From the NCBI GenBank assembly GCA_963775825.1, contig CAVZKY010000061.1, forward strand, positions 124,001 through 188,000: DNA of 64,000 nucleotides, read 5' to 3'. How positions within the stretch are numbered: position 1 is the first letter of the stretch; each line of letters begins with the position of its first letter. Below, piece after piece: positions 45,241-55,544 of this stretch. The translations under genes were made by a program, and so were the position numbers. Below the pieces are notes generated by a model. It made no database searches and was not told the origin of the DNA. It saw nothing but the letters and a program-made list of their open reading frames with translations. This DNA comes from Bog-532 sp963775825. GTDB taxonomy: Bacteria > Actinomycetota > Actinomycetes > Streptosporangiales > Streptosporangiaceae.

Positions 45241-45741
45241 TCAGGCTCCTCCGTAGGGGACGGCTTCCAGGATCTCGACCGTCGCGGAGCGTCCGTTCGG
45301 CAGCGAATAGGTGGCCTTCTCGCCGACCTTCTTGCCGGAGATCGCGCTGCCCAGCGGGGAGCGCGGCGAGTAGACGTCGATGGGGGCGCCGCTCTCCTCG
45401 CGTGAGGCGAGCAGGAAGGTGACCTCTTCGTCGTCGCCGGCGAACCTGACCGTCACGGTCATGCCCGGCCCCACCACGCCATCGGTCCGCGGCGGCTCGC
45501 CGACCCGGGCGTTCTCCAGGATCGCCTGGATCTGCAGCACCCGGCCCTCGTTCTTGCCCTGCTCTTCCTTGGCCGCGTGGTAGCCGCCATTCTCGCGAAG
45601 GTCGCCTTCCTCGCGAGCCGCTTCAATTCTCTTCGCGATCTCGACCCGCAGCGGTCCCGAGCGGTCATCCAGTTCGGCCTTGAGCCGGTCATACGCCTCC
45701 TGGGTCAGCCAGGTGACGCTTCCTTCGCGGGTCTCGGTCAC
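45241..45741 (-). CDS. greA: Transcription elongation factor GreA
   Basis: 166 residues. GreA rescues backtracked RNA polymerase by stimulating transcript cleavage. The N-terminal coiled coil (YDRLKAELDDRSGPLRVEIAK) carries the acidic tip in EAAREEGDLRENGGYHAAKE. The C-terminal FKBP-like domain follows with YSPRSPLGSAISGKKVGEKA. GTG 45741 is preferred over 45747 because AGGAG lies at the right distance from it. The start is downstream of ~210 bp separating it from the divergent mca gene. Confidence 0.95.
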   Translation of the reverse strand: MTETREGSVTWLTQEAYDRLKAELDDRSGPLRVEIAKRIEAAREEGDLRENGGYHAAKEEQGKNEGRVLQIQAILENARVGEPPRTDGVVGPGMTVTVRFAGDDEEVTFLLASREESGAPIDVYSPRSPLGSAISGKKVGEKATYSLPNGRSATVEILEAVPYGGA

Positions 45742-46007
45742 GGGCACTCCTCAGTACTGCACGGGTCTTGCCTTGTCGCGGGAGCCCGGCCGGCCCCCGT
45801 CGGGGTAACCTTTTGAGGCTAACAAGCGTTAACGACGGAGCCGAACTAGTCAAATGGCGCAGGCAGGGAATGTGGCCGGCCGACCCGGGTGTTTTACGGG
45901 CGTTAACGCGGCGTCGCGGCGGGCATAGCTGACCCAATTACTGGCCAACAGCCATGCGCCCGTATCCGGCCCGTTACGCACCGACGAGGGCAATCAAGGG
46001 AGATCGC

Positions 46008-46985
46008 TTGTCCGCCGAGACAGCTGGGTCACAGCCGTCCGATGCGCCAGCCCGCTCCGGCGCGCTCGGTGCTGCGGGCCCAGGTCAGGAGCGCGAGCCG
46101 CTGCGGCTGATGGCCGTGCACGCGCATCCGGATGATGAGTCCAGCAAGGGTGCCGCGACGATGGCGCGTTACGTCCGGGACGGCGCCGAGGTGCTCGTGT
46201 GCACGCTGACCGGTGGGGAGCGTGGCGATGTCCTCAATCCGGCGATGGACCGCCCGGAGGTGCGCGCGAACCTGGCGCGGCTGCGGCAGCAGGAGATGGC
46301 CAGGGCGCGGGAGATCCTCGGGGTCAGCCAGCGTTTCCTTGGGTTCACCGACTCCGGCCTGCCGGAAGGCGACCCGCTGCCGCCGTTGCCGGCCGGCTGC
46401 TTCGCGCTGACGGCGCTCGAGGACGCGGCGCGGCCGCTGGTTCGTGCGGTGCGCGAGTTCCGGCCGCACGTGATGCTGGCTTATGACGAGTCTGGCGGTT
46501 ACCCGCACCCGGATCACATCATGTCGCACAAGGTCGCCGTCGAGGCCTTCGAGGCGGCCGCCGATCCGGATCGTTACCCCGGCACGGGCCCCGGTACTTG
46601 TGAGCCGTGGCAGCCGCTCAAGCTCTACTACTTCGCCTCATTCCAGCGCGGCCGGTTCATGGCCTTGCACGAGGAGATGCTCCGCCGCGGCCTGGAGTCC
46701 CCGTACGTCAAGATGTTCGGGCAATGGGAGGAGCGGGCCGACGGCCGGGCCGAGCTCGAAGTCACGACGCGCGTGCCGTGCGGTGACTTTTTCGGGATCA
46801 GGGACGAGGCGCTGCAGGCGCACGCCACCCAGATCGACCCGAAGGGCTTCTGGTTCGCCTGCCCGCTCGAGGTGCAACGCGCCGCGTGGCCGACCGAGGA
46901 CTATCATCTGGCTAGGTCGCTCGTCGATACCGAGCTGCCGGAAGATGATCTGTTCGCCGGGGTCCGCGAGAGGGTGTGTCTGTGA
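46008..46985 (+). CDS. mca: Mycothiol S-conjugate amidase
   Basis: About 325 residues of the LmbE/MshB zinc-amidase family. The zinc motif HAHPDDESSKGAATMARY opens the domain; a second metal/His motif is YPHPDHIMSHKVAVEAF, and the family signature TLTGGERGDVLNPAMD lies between. It cleaves mycothiol S-conjugates during thiol detoxification, so its presence marks a mycothiol-using actinomycete. TTG 46008 is chosen because AAGGGAG precedes it; the frame is open further upstream to 45954. The end overlaps the next gene (GTGA). Confidence 0.93.
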   Translation: MSAETAGSQPSDAPARSGALGAAGPGQEREPLRLMAVHAHPDDESSKGAATMARYVRDGAEVLVCTLTGGERGDVLNPAMDRPEVRANLARLRQQEMARAREILGVSQRFLGFTDSGLPEGDPLPPLPAGCFALTALEDAARPLVRAVREFRPHVMLAYDESGGYPHPDHIMSHKVAVEAFEAAADPDRYPGTGPGTCEPWQPLKLYYFASFQRGRFMALHEEMLRRGLESPYVKMFGQWEERADGRAELEVTTRVPCGDFFGIRDEALQAHATQIDPKGFWFACPLEVQRAAWPTEDYHLARSLVDTELPEDDLFAGVRERVCL

Positions 46986-47248
46986 CGGTCGCTGCCGCTG
47001 CGGCGCTGGCCAGCACGGTGCTGGCCAAAGGATCGGTGTCGGACAATAACGTCGCACCGGGTGTGCTCGGGTTCCTCGTCGTCGCCGGGATGGGCATCGC
47101 CCTGTACTTTCTGCTCCGCTCGCTGAGCCGGCAGCTGAAGAAGATCCCCCCGCCGCCCGCGGACGACGCCATGGACGACGGCGCCGCCCCGGCCTCGTCC
47201 GCTCAGGGAGCCACGTTCTCGGTCCCGCCCGGTGACCGCCGGGACTAA
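46982..47248 (+). CDS. Small single-pass membrane protein downstream of mca
   Basis: 88 residues with one clear helix (PGVLGFLVVAGMGIALYFLL, ~27-46) followed by a basic stretch RSLSRQLKKI and an acidic, Pro-rich tail. It overlaps mca by four bases. A protein of the same size and topology follows mca in other actinobacteria (for example next to Rv1082, from memory), so it is a conserved but uncharacterised partner. Confidence 0.85.
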   Translation: MTVAAAAALASTVLAKGSVSDNNVAPGVLGFLVVAGMGIALYFLLRSLSRQLKKIPPPPADDAMDDGAAPASSAQGATFSVPPGDRRD

Positions 47249-47745
47249 CCAGGCCGCCGCGAGACAGCCGTCTCATAGACCAGCAGGGTGTAGCCGGGGA
47301 CCGGTTGCCAGTCCAGCTCGGGTGCCCGGCGGAAACCTTCTGATTCATACAGCGAGTGGGCAGCCCGCATCGTCGGCTGGGTCGACAGCAGCAGCCGATG
47401 CACGCCGGCCGCCGCGGCCCGGCTGATGGCCGCGCGCAGCAGCCGCCGGCCGACCCCTCGGCCCTGGCTGCCCGGCGCGACGGCCAGGGCCCTTATGTCC
47501 GCCGCGCCCGCGGTGCCGGCCAGTTCGATGGCGGCCCCGGCGGCCAGCATGATCGTGCCCAGCAGCCGCCCGCCGTCCTCAGCCACCAGGACGGTGCCGT
47601 CGCCCTGGCGGCCCAGCGCGCGGAGTGTCCCGGCGTAGGGGTCGCCGGGGCGCAGGAAACCCCCGCGCTCGTAGGCCTCCACCCGCAGCGCGCCGATCGA
47701 GGGAAGCTCTTCGGGCCTCGCCTCTCTGACGATCACGGCATCCAT
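47245..47745 (-). CDS. GNAT-family N-acetyltransferase
   Basis: 166 residues. The acetyl-CoA-binding motif A is plain (IRALAVAPGSQGRGVGRRLL), preceded by the LLGTIMLAAG strand and followed by LLLSTQPTMRAAHSLYESEG. ATG 47745 gives the standard N-terminus VIVREARPEELPSIGALRVE; longer in-frame starts would overlap the upstream gene and add unrelated sequence. Substrate unknown. It meets the small membrane-protein gene tail to tail. Confidence 0.88.
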   Translation of the reverse strand: MDAVIVREARPEELPSIGALRVEAYERGGFLRPGDPYAGTLRALGRQGDGTVLVAEDGGRLLGTIMLAAGAAIELAGTAGAADIRALAVAPGSQGRGVGRRLLRAAISRAAAAGVHRLLLSTQPTMRAAHSLYESEGFRRAPELDWQPVPGYTLLVYETAVSRRPG

Positions 47746-47786
47746 CAAACACAACACGCAGTCAGCGTGCTCGGGCCCGCCGACGG

Positions 47787-48960
47787 TCACTGGGCGGGGG
47801 ACCACGCCTTCTGGAGCGCCTCCGGCAGCCCCCACCAGCCCAGCGGGGTCAGGCGCTGTGCCGGGTCGGTGGCGCCCAGCACCTCCCACAGGCGCTCCAC
47901 GTGGGAAAACTGCTCTGCGATGGCCGGTTCGTAAACGTCCCCGTCGTGGCCGGGATCGGCTGGTATCCCGTCGGCCGCACAGTAGTCGCGGACATAACGA
48001 GCCATGTCGGTGGCTGACGCCGGCGTCCCAGGACCGCCCCTGATCAGGGTGGAGATGGCCGCGAGCCAGTCGATGTGGTCCAGCGCGCAGAGCGCGCCCA
48101 GAGCCAGGGACACCTCGTCCGTCTCGTCGTCTGCCAGCCCGTCAGGCCCCAGGCTGGACGGGCCCGCTGGTGCCGCGGCTTCTCCGGCCGGCGAAACCAC
48201 CCCCGCGGCCAGGGTCAGCCACAGGTCCTGGTCATTGCCGGGCAAGGCTTGCTCGGCGGCGCCGCCGCAGGCGGCGAGCAGCCTGCCGGTCAGCCCCGGG
48301 TGGGCGAGGAGCGGTGCGCGCCGCGTCGCACGCCGCGGTGAGCTGATCCGCCGGCAGTGGCCGCTCGTCCACCTCGTCGAGCACCGCCTGCAGTTCGGCT
48401 AGCGCCTCGGCATCGGCGGCGGCCCACTCGGCCATGAACTCCGCGTCCTGCTCATCCAGCAGCACGTCCATGGGCACGCGCCCGTCCGGCAGCGGCGTGG
48501 CCATCCACTCCTCCTGCACCGCGACGTAGGCCCGGTGGGCGGCGATGTCGCCTGCCAGGAGCTGATCCGGATCAATTTCCCCGGCCGCCTGCTTCTGCTC
48601 CAGGTGGCGGACCAGCATCGCGTGCATCTCGGCCTGCAGTCGGCTCTGCTCCGGCGCCTCATCCCAGACGTGCAGGCCGATTATGCTGCCCGGCTCGGTC
48701 CCGGTCGCCTCCAGCCACTCCCGGATGTCGCCGGCCTGGGCGGTGCCGTCACGCAGCCCGCTGAGGACTCCTTCGGTGGCCGCCCAGAATGGTGCGGACA
48801 TCGGGTTGCCGGCCGCGAGCAGGCGTCGGCGAAGTGCAGGCAGCGAGGCGAGAGCATCATCGGGCCCAACGCTGAGCAGGCCCAGGGCAACGTCCCGCCG
48901 GGTGAGCGCGCTGATCGGCCGCCCGGCGAGGTCCGCGATACGACCGGCATGGAGTTCCAC
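47787..48960 (-). pseudogene. Conserved hypothetical protein (frameshifted)
   Basis: Two collinear frames, 48960 down to about 48320 and then to 47787, make a ~390-residue acidic, helical protein joined by one break. Visible segments include HAMLVRHLEQKQAAGEIDPD, DVLLDEQDAEFMAEWAAAD, ALCALDHIDWLAAISTLI and the C-terminus RLTPLGWWGLPEALQ, the last resembling the winged-helix-like end of actinobacterial proteins of unknown function. No catalytic motif or membrane helix. I do not recognise a family with a known role. Confidence 0.7.
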
Positions 48961-49055
48961 GGTTGGCAGCGTACGACGATGACAGGGCGGCCGTGTGGCG
49001 GGTCCAGTTTCCCGGGCCCGTTTCCCGCGGCTGGCCGGATCGGCCGACGGCCGGG

Positions 49056-50318
49056 TCAGAGCAGTTCGCGGTGGCCGAGGTATGGCCGCAGCACCTCAGG
49101 CACCTGGACCTGCCCGATGGCGGTCTGGCCGTTCTCGACCAGCGCGGCCAGCAGCCGCGGGGTGGCGATCGCGGTGTTGTTCAGCGTATAGGCGAACCTG
49201 ACGGTGCCGTCGGTGTCGCGGTAGCGCAGATTGGCGCGGCGAGCCTGCCAGTCGTGCAGCGACGAGCAGCTGTGCGTCTCCCGGAACCGGTCCAGGGAAG
49301 GGAACCAGGTGTTGATGTCGTTCATCCGGTACTTGCCGATTCCCATGTCGCCGGTCGAGGTTTCCACCACCTCGTAGTGCAGGCCCAGTCCCTGCAGCAG
49401 GCGCTCGGCGGTGGACAGCAGCTCGGCGTGCCAGTGGTCCGACTCCGCCGGGTCCGCGGCGCAGATGACGAACTGTTCCACCTTCTCGAACTGGTGCACC
49501 CGCAGCAGGCCGCGGACGTCCCGGCCAGCGCTGCCGATCTCGCGCCGGAAGCACGGTGAGATCCCCGCGTAGCGGACGGGCAGCCTGCTGGCATCGAGGA
49601 TCTCACCCGAATGCAGGCCGACCAGGGCCACCTCGGCCGTGCCCGCCAGGTACAGATCGTCGGCGGGGACCGCGTAAGTCTCCTCACGGTGACCGGGAAA
49701 CTGGCCCGTCCCGATCAGGGGTTCCTCCTTGACCAGGGATGGAACGGAGATCACCGTGAAGTCCTGGCCGAGCAGGGTGTCGATGGCGTACGAGTGCAGC
49801 GCGCGCTCCAGCAGCACGGCATCGTTCTTGAGCGCGTAGGCGCGCTCGCCGGCCACCTTGCGGGCCCGGGCGAACTCCGCCCAGTCGCGCTTTTCCAGCA
49901 GCTCAACATGGTCGAGCGGCACGAAGTCGAACTCAGGCCGCTCGCCCCAGGTCCGGATGGTCACGTTCGCGGACTCGTCCGGTCCGACGGGTGAGCCTTC
50001 CCAGGGGATGGTGGGCGTCCGCAGCATCAGCTCCTGAAGCTGGGCGCTCGCCTCGGCCAGCTCGTCACGCAGCTGCCGGAGCCTGCTTTCGAGCTTCTCG
50101 TGCTCGGCCCGGAGCTCGGCCCGGCGCGCCTCATCGGCGTTGGCGAACTGCTTGGCCGAGCTCTTCCGCAGGGCCTGCGCGTCATCCAGCTCATGGGTGA
50201 GGTTGCGCACGGTCTTGTCGGCCTGGAGAAGCTCGTCCACGTCAAGGTCGATCCCCTTGGCGCGGACCGCCGCCTTGACGGCGTCCGGATTGTCTCTGAT
50301 GAATCGCCTGTCGAGCAT
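49056..50318 (-). CDS. serS: Seryl-tRNA synthetase
   Basis: 420 residues, normal length. The N-terminal tRNA-binding coiled coil (about 28-100) precedes the class II catalytic core: motif 2 FRREIGSAGRDVRGLLRVHQ with FEKVEQFV, the serine pocket GDMGIGKYRMNDINTW, SCSSLHDWQARRANLRYRD, and motif 3 around TPRLLAALVENGQTAIG. The stretch ETHSCSSLHDW and the TLNNT preceding motif 3 differ from the more usual SxCSNCxDW and TLNGS. It is the only SerRS gene in the window and has an intact frame. Confidence 0.95.
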   Translation of the reverse strand: MLDRRFIRDNPDAVKAAVRAKGIDLDVDELLQADKTVRNLTHELDDAQALRKSSAKQFANADEARRAELRAEHEKLESRLRQLRDELAEASAQLQELMLRTPTIPWEGSPVGPDESANVTIRTWGERPEFDFVPLDHVELLEKRDWAEFARARKVAGERAYALKNDAVLLERALHSYAIDTLLGQDFTVISVPSLVKEEPLIGTGQFPGHREETYAVPADDLYLAGTAEVALVGLHSGEILDASRLPVRYAGISPCFRREIGSAGRDVRGLLRVHQFEKVEQFVICAADPAESDHWHAELLSTAERLLQGLGLHYEVVETSTGDMGIGKYRMNDINTWFPSLDRFRETHSCSSLHDWQARRANLRYRDTDGTVRFAYTLNNTAIATPRLLAALVENGQTAIGQVQVPEVLRPYLGHRELL

Positions 50319-50550
50319 GAGTGAGCGTCAGCCCTTGCCTGATCCTGGGTCGTACGGACGATGCCTCGGGCGCTGTGCAAGTTCGCCGCCGGGGGCTCTC
50401 GGCCTGGCCAGAGGCTGTTCTCAGCGGAAACTATGTGTGCGCCGCTAAAACGCTACCAGGAGCGGGACCCGCGCCGTGGCTGCGTGGGTGGTACGCGACG
50501 GCCCGGGCCGTCGCGTACCGTGATGCTGGAGCTTTGGGGGAGGACCGCCG

Positions 50551-51018
50551 GTGCTGGTGACGAATCACGTTCTGTCCGGCGCGCTCATCGGTGCGGTGGT
50601 GCGGCGGCCAGTGCCCGCCTTCCTGCTCGGCGTCGCCTCCCACTTCGCGCTGGATGCGGTCCCGCACTGGGGCAACTGGCGCGATGCGCGGCAGTTCCTG
50701 CGGGTCGCTGTGCCTGACGGGCTGACCGGCCTAGCCGCGATGGCGGCCTTCACCGCGGCCGCGCCGGGCAGCCGCCGCGCGGCGGTGGCGGCCGGCATGG
50801 TCGGTGCGGCTCTGCCGGACATCGACAAGCCCAGCCTGCTGTGGTTTGGGTTCTCGCCGTTTCCGCCGGCGGTAGGCCGTTTTCACAGCGGCATTCAGGA
50901 CGAGGCGCTTGACCGGTACGGGCGTGAGGCGTTCTGCGCGGCGTTGTTCACCACGTCCGCGCTGCTCCTGCTGCGTTCCGGCGGCCTGCCGCGGGTCAGC
51001 GCCCGCTCAGCCGGCTGA
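50551..51018 (+). CDS. Conserved multi-pass membrane protein (hydrolase-like DUF457 pattern)
   Basis: 155 residues. The N-terminus has the His/Asp pattern of YdjM/DUF457-like membrane hydrolases (TNHVLSGALIGAVV, GVASHFALDAVPHWG), and the middle has LPDIDKP after a hydrophobic Ala-rich helix. Short for that family and without experimental function. GTG start with GGGGGAGG before it. It converges on hrpA and overlaps its last 12 bases. Confidence 0.7.
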   Translation: MLVTNHVLSGALIGAVVRRPVPAFLLGVASHFALDAVPHWGNWRDARQFLRVAVPDGLTGLAAMAAFTAAAPGSRRAAVAAGMVGAALPDIDKPSLLWFGFSPFPPAVGRFHSGIQDEALDRYGREAFCAALFTTSALLLLRSGGLPRVSARSAG

Positions 51019-54000
51019 GCTCAGCTGACCCAGCGCGGTAAGGATCCGTTTCTCCGACACCGGAGCCGGGGTACCCAGTGTCTGGGCGAAAAGGCTGACC
51101 CGCAGTTCCTCGATCATCCAGCGGATGGCCTGGACATCAGGCGTGCCGCGGCGGGCGGGCGGGAGGGCCTGCAGGGTGCTGGCGTAGGCGCCGGCTACCC
51201 GCTGCACCGCGGCCATCCGCTCAGTGTCCCGGATCTGGTCCCCGGCCATCTTGTCCAGCCGCTGCCGGATGGCCCGCAGGTAGCGGGTCAGGTCAGCCAG
51301 CCGCCGCGCCCCGGCGGCGCCGATGAAACCGGGGTAGATCAGAGCCGAGAACTGCGCGCGGATGTCGGCGAACGCCGGCTCGTCCCGCGTGCGCCGCCGC
51401 ATTGGCCAGTAGCACCTCGACCTCGTGAGCTTCGGCCATGACCCGGGCGGCACCGGTGATTACCTCCGCGGTCAGCGCGGCCAGCCCGGAGCGGGCGGCC
51501 GCGATGAGCCGCGCGAAGCCCGGCTCATCCCAGGCGGGGCCACCGGCCCGGGCGATGATCTCGTCCGCCGCCGCGGCGGCGCAGTCGTCCACGAGCGCGG
51601 CGGCGCCCGGGTAGGGGCTGCGGCTCAGGGCCAGCTTGTCCGGGACGGCGAGATTCGACGCGATCCCCTTGGCGCCCGATGGGACCTCGAGCAGCAGTAG
51701 CCGGCGCGTTCCCCGCCGCATGCTCTGCGCCGCCTCCTCCGGCGTGCCGAACAAGCGGACGTCGACGCTGTCGCCGGCGTCCGCGAGCGCGGGATAGGCG
51801 CGGACGCGGCCATCGCTGAACTCACGCGGGAGCGAGCCGATGGTCCAGGAGCGCAGGCCCGAACGGGTCAGGTCCCGGGCCGCCTCCGCCAGGGTCGCCT
51901 GCAGCTGCGGGCGCAGCTGGCGGCGCAGCCCGCTCAGGTCCTTGCCCACGGCCAGCACCCGGCCACCGTCGAGCACCCGGAAGGTGACCTGGAGGTGAGC
52001 GGGAAGCTTGGCCGGGTCGAAGGCGTCACGCGACACCGGCACGCCGCGCAGCCGGGTCAGCTCGGCGGCCAGTACGGTCAGCAGATCGCCGTCCGCGGGG
52101 CCGAGCCGGTCCAGCACCGTGCGGGCCACATCCGGCGCCGGCACGAAGTTCACCCGGAGCTGTTTGGGCAGCGACCGGATCAGCTCGGTCACCAGTTCCT
52201 CCCGCAGTCCCGGCACCTGCCAGCCGAACGTCTCGGCCCGCATCTGGTTCAGCCTGTCCAGCGGGACATCCACGGTCACGCCGTCACGCGGATCGCCCGG
52301 TGCGAACTCGTACGACAGCGGGAACGGGCCCCACTCGTCGGGATAGTCCGACGGCTGCACGGCCGCCGCACCCGGCCCGGTCACCTGCTCCGGTGCGAAC
52401 ATGAGCAGGTCCGGGGTGGTGGCGCGCGCCTTCTTCCACCAGGTGTCGAAGTGCCGGGCCGAGGTCACGTGCGCGGGGATCCGCCGGTCGTAGAAGTCGT
52501 AGAGGGCCTGGTCGTCCACGACGATGCCGCGGCGCCGGGCACGGCGCTCCAGTTCCTCGGCGCCGTCCAGCAGCTCCCGGTTGTGCCGTAGAAACGGATG
52601 CCGGGTCTGCCAGTCTCCCGCCACGAGGGCGTGCCGGATGAACAGGTCGCGCGCGGCGGCCGGGTCGACCCGCGCGTAGCCGACCTTGCGGGCGGTGACG
52701 ATCGGCAGGCCGTACAGGGTGACCTTCTCCAGTGCCATCGCCGCGCCCCGGCGGGCGTCCCAGTGCGGCTCGCTGTAGGAATGCCGCACCAGATGCGCCG
52801 CCAGTGGCTCGGCCCACTCCGGCTCGATGCGGGCCGCGATCCGGCCCCACAGCCGCGACGTCTCGACCAGTTCGGTGACGATGACCCACGATGGCGGCTT
52901 CCGGGCCAGTGACGAGTCTGGGAACAGCGCGAAGCGGGCGCCGCGCGCACCGGCGAATTCGGGCAGCGGACGGCGCTTCCCGCGGGGCTGCTGTCCGGGC
53001 TCCTGTCTGCATGCCGACGTGCGACAGCAGCCCGGACAGCAGCGAGATGTGTATCTGCTGGGAAAGGCCAGCCGGGATGGCGGTGCGGTCCGCGCCGTCC
53101 TGCGTGCCATCCCGGGCCGCGGCGGGCGCTGGCTCGTCGGGCCGGCCCGCACCCAGCTTGATGCCGAGGTCCGCGGCCGCCTGGCGGAGCTGGCCATAAA
53201 GGTCCTGCCACTCCCGGACCCGCAGATAGTGCAGGTACTCGCGGCGGCACAGCCGGCGAAACGCCGACGAGGACAGCTCGCGCTGCTGCGTGCGCAGGTA
53301 GTCCCACAGGTGCAGGAAGGCCAGGAAGTCCGATCCCGGCTCGGCGAACCGCGCATGCATCGCGTCCGCCGCCTCGCGCGCCTCGGCGGGCCGTTCCCGC
53401 GGGTCCTGGATCGACAGGGCCGAGGCGATGACCAGCATCTCCCGGACACACCCGTTCTGCGCCGCCTCGATGATCATCCGCCCGATCCGCGGGTCGACCG
53501 GCAGCTCGGCCAGCTTTCGGCCCACGTCGCTCAGCCGCTGGCGGCCGCGGCGGTGCCCGTTCTCTGAGCGGGTGCCCGCCATCCTGTGCTCGGGGGACGC
53601 CGTGGCGAAGGCGCCCAGCTCCTCCAGCAACCGCACACCGTCTGCGACGTTGCGCTCCTCGGGCGGGTCGACGAACGGAAAGTCGGCCATCTCGCCCAGG
53701 TCGAGCGCGGCCATCCGCAAGATGACGGACGCGAGGTTGGTGCGCAGGATCTCCGGGTCGGTGAACTCCGGCCGGGCGGCGAAGTCCTCCTCGCTGTAGA
53801 GCCGGATACAGATTCCGTCGGAGAGCCGGCCGCACCGGCCCTTCCGCTGATTGGCTGAGGCCTGCGAGATCGGCTCGATGGGCAGCCGCTGCACCTTGGT
53901 CCGGTAGCTGTAGCGCGAGATCCGCGCCGTGCCCGGGTCGACCACGTATCTGATGCCAGGGACGGTGAGCGAGGTCTCTGCGACGTTGGTGGCCAGGACC

Positions 54001-55311
54001 ACCCGGCGGCCGCGGTGCGGCTGGAAGACCCGGTACTGCTCGGCCGTGGACAGCCGGGCGTAGAGCGGCAGCACTTCCAGGCCGCCGGGGCCGTCGGCCC
54101 GCTCCTTCAGCGCGTCGGCGGTGTCCCGGATCTCCCGTTCGCCGCTGAGGAAGACCAGAATGTCGCCGGGGCCCGCGGCACTCAGCTCGTCGACGGCGTC
54201 GGAGATGGCCTGGGCCTGATCGCGCGGTTCCTCGTCGGGGCGATCGGGGTCGGTGATCGGCCGGTACCGGACCTCGACCGGGTACGTCCGCCCGGACACC
54301 TCGATCACCGGCACAGTGCCGGCCCGGGGGGCGACCCCCCGGAACCCCCCGCTGCGCTTCGCGCCCCGCGGTGGTACTTCGCCGTGACACCGGCCGCTCA
54401 CCGGGCCCAAGGGCCCGGTTCGCTGGGCCGGTAACGAGCGCCTCGCCGTAGGACCCGCTGTCGGTGCTCGCCGACAGCACCGGCCACTCGCCCGGGCCTG
54501 CGGCCCGGGACTCGCTGGGCCGGTAACGGTCGCCTCGCCGTAGGTCCTGCTGTGGTACTTCGCCTTTCGGCGTCTTCATCGCCTTGGCGAAATGCTCGCT
54601 GAAGCGCTGCGGGTCGATGGTGGCGGAGGTGATGATCACCTTCAGGTCCGGGCGGCTGGGCAGCAGACGCTTCAGGTAACCGAGGATGAAGTCGATGTTG
54701 AGGCTGCGCTCGTGTGCCTCGTCGATGATCAGCGTGTCGTAGCGCAGCAGCCGACGGTCGCGCTGCAGCTCGGTCAGCAGGATGCCGTCGGTCATCAGCT
54801 TGACCAGAGTCTGGTCGCTGGAGTTGTCGCTGAAACGTACCTGATAGCCGACGGTGCTGCCCAGTTCGGTGTCCAGCTCCTCGGCGATCCGCGCGGCCAC
54901 GGTCCGGGCGGCGATCCGGCGCGGCTGGGTGTGGCCGATCTGACCGGTGACGCCGCGGCCCAGCTCGAGGCAGATCTTGGGTAGCTGAGTCGTCTTCCCC
55001 GAGCCGGTCTCTCCCGCCACGATGACGACCTGATGGTCGCGGATCGCCGCCTTGATCTCGTCCTTCTTCTGGCTGATCGGCAGCTCGGGCGGATAGGAGA
55101 TCACCGGGACGGACTGGCGCCGGGCGGCTACCCGGGCCGCGGCCCGGTCCAGCTCGGTGCTGATCTCGCCGAACGCACGCTCCCGCGCTTCGGTGTCCCG
55201 AAGCGCGGCGGCACGATCGGCGCGGCGGCCCAGCCTGAGCTGGTCGCGCGGCGGCAGCTCGGGCAGGCGTGCTCGCAGGTCGGCGAGCGAGGTAGTCAAG
55301 GCGGTCTCCAT
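51007..55311 (-). pseudogene. hrpA: ATP-dependent RNA helicase HrpA (frameshifted, interrupted by a repeat insertion)
   Basis: DEAH-box helicase of about 1,400 residues. Seen in order: Walker A VIVAGETGSGKTTQLPK, IGHTQPRRIAARTVAARIAE, DEAH (IIDEAHERSLNID), motif III SATIDPQRFSEHFA; then, after a ~274-bp foreign insertion, PVIEVSGRTYPVEVRYRPI, LVFLSGEREIRDTADAL, TNVAETSLTVPGIRYVVDPG and QRKGRCGRL. After a break near 52990, the HrpA-specific DUF3418 region follows with HLVRHSYSEPHWD; another break near 51400 precedes the C-terminus. ATG 55311 starts METALTTSLADLR. Without correction no full helicase can be made. Confidence 0.88.
54312..54585 (-). repeat. Palindromic repeat element inserted in the hrpA helicase core
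   Basis: HrpA homology stops after SEHFA and resumes at PVIEV; the 274 bp between do not belong to the family. Read on the minus strand they are a chain of hairpins: CCCGGGCC-GCA-GGCCCGGG, GCTGTCGG-CGAGCA-CCGACAGC, CCGGGCCC-TT-GGGCCCGG, CCGGGGGG-TCG-CCCCCCGG and GGCAC-T-GTGCC. The unit CGTTACCGGCCCAGCGA... occurs twice. Parts match the cluster at 33391-33640. The length is one more than a multiple of three and reading frames through it are open, so an in-frame insertion plus one miscalled base is possible. Confidence 0.85.
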
Positions 55312-55544
55312 CACGCACAGGAACGGGCCCAAGAATGACGCACCGGACCCGGCCTAGTACAACGCTTTTTTACCCCCGCACCTTCCACCGCTACGAATAA
55401 ACGTTCGTACCGGGCCCAGACCCATGGAGCGGTCGGACTCCGGGCGGCGGCGGAGGTGGGGGACGGTCAGGGGACGGCTCGCTCCCCGCGCAGGCACGAT
55501 CAATGAGGGTTCTCCTGGCGCCGAGCGCGACGTAACGTTGAGTT

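Noticed and set aside
49056..50318. SerRS as an antibiotic self-resistance gene
   Set aside because: No biosynthetic genes for a Ser-mimic antibiotic in the window and it lies among core genes.
54312..54585. Insertion sequence or intein in hrpA
   Set aside because: No transposase, splicing motif or long terminal repeats; only hairpin repeats are present.
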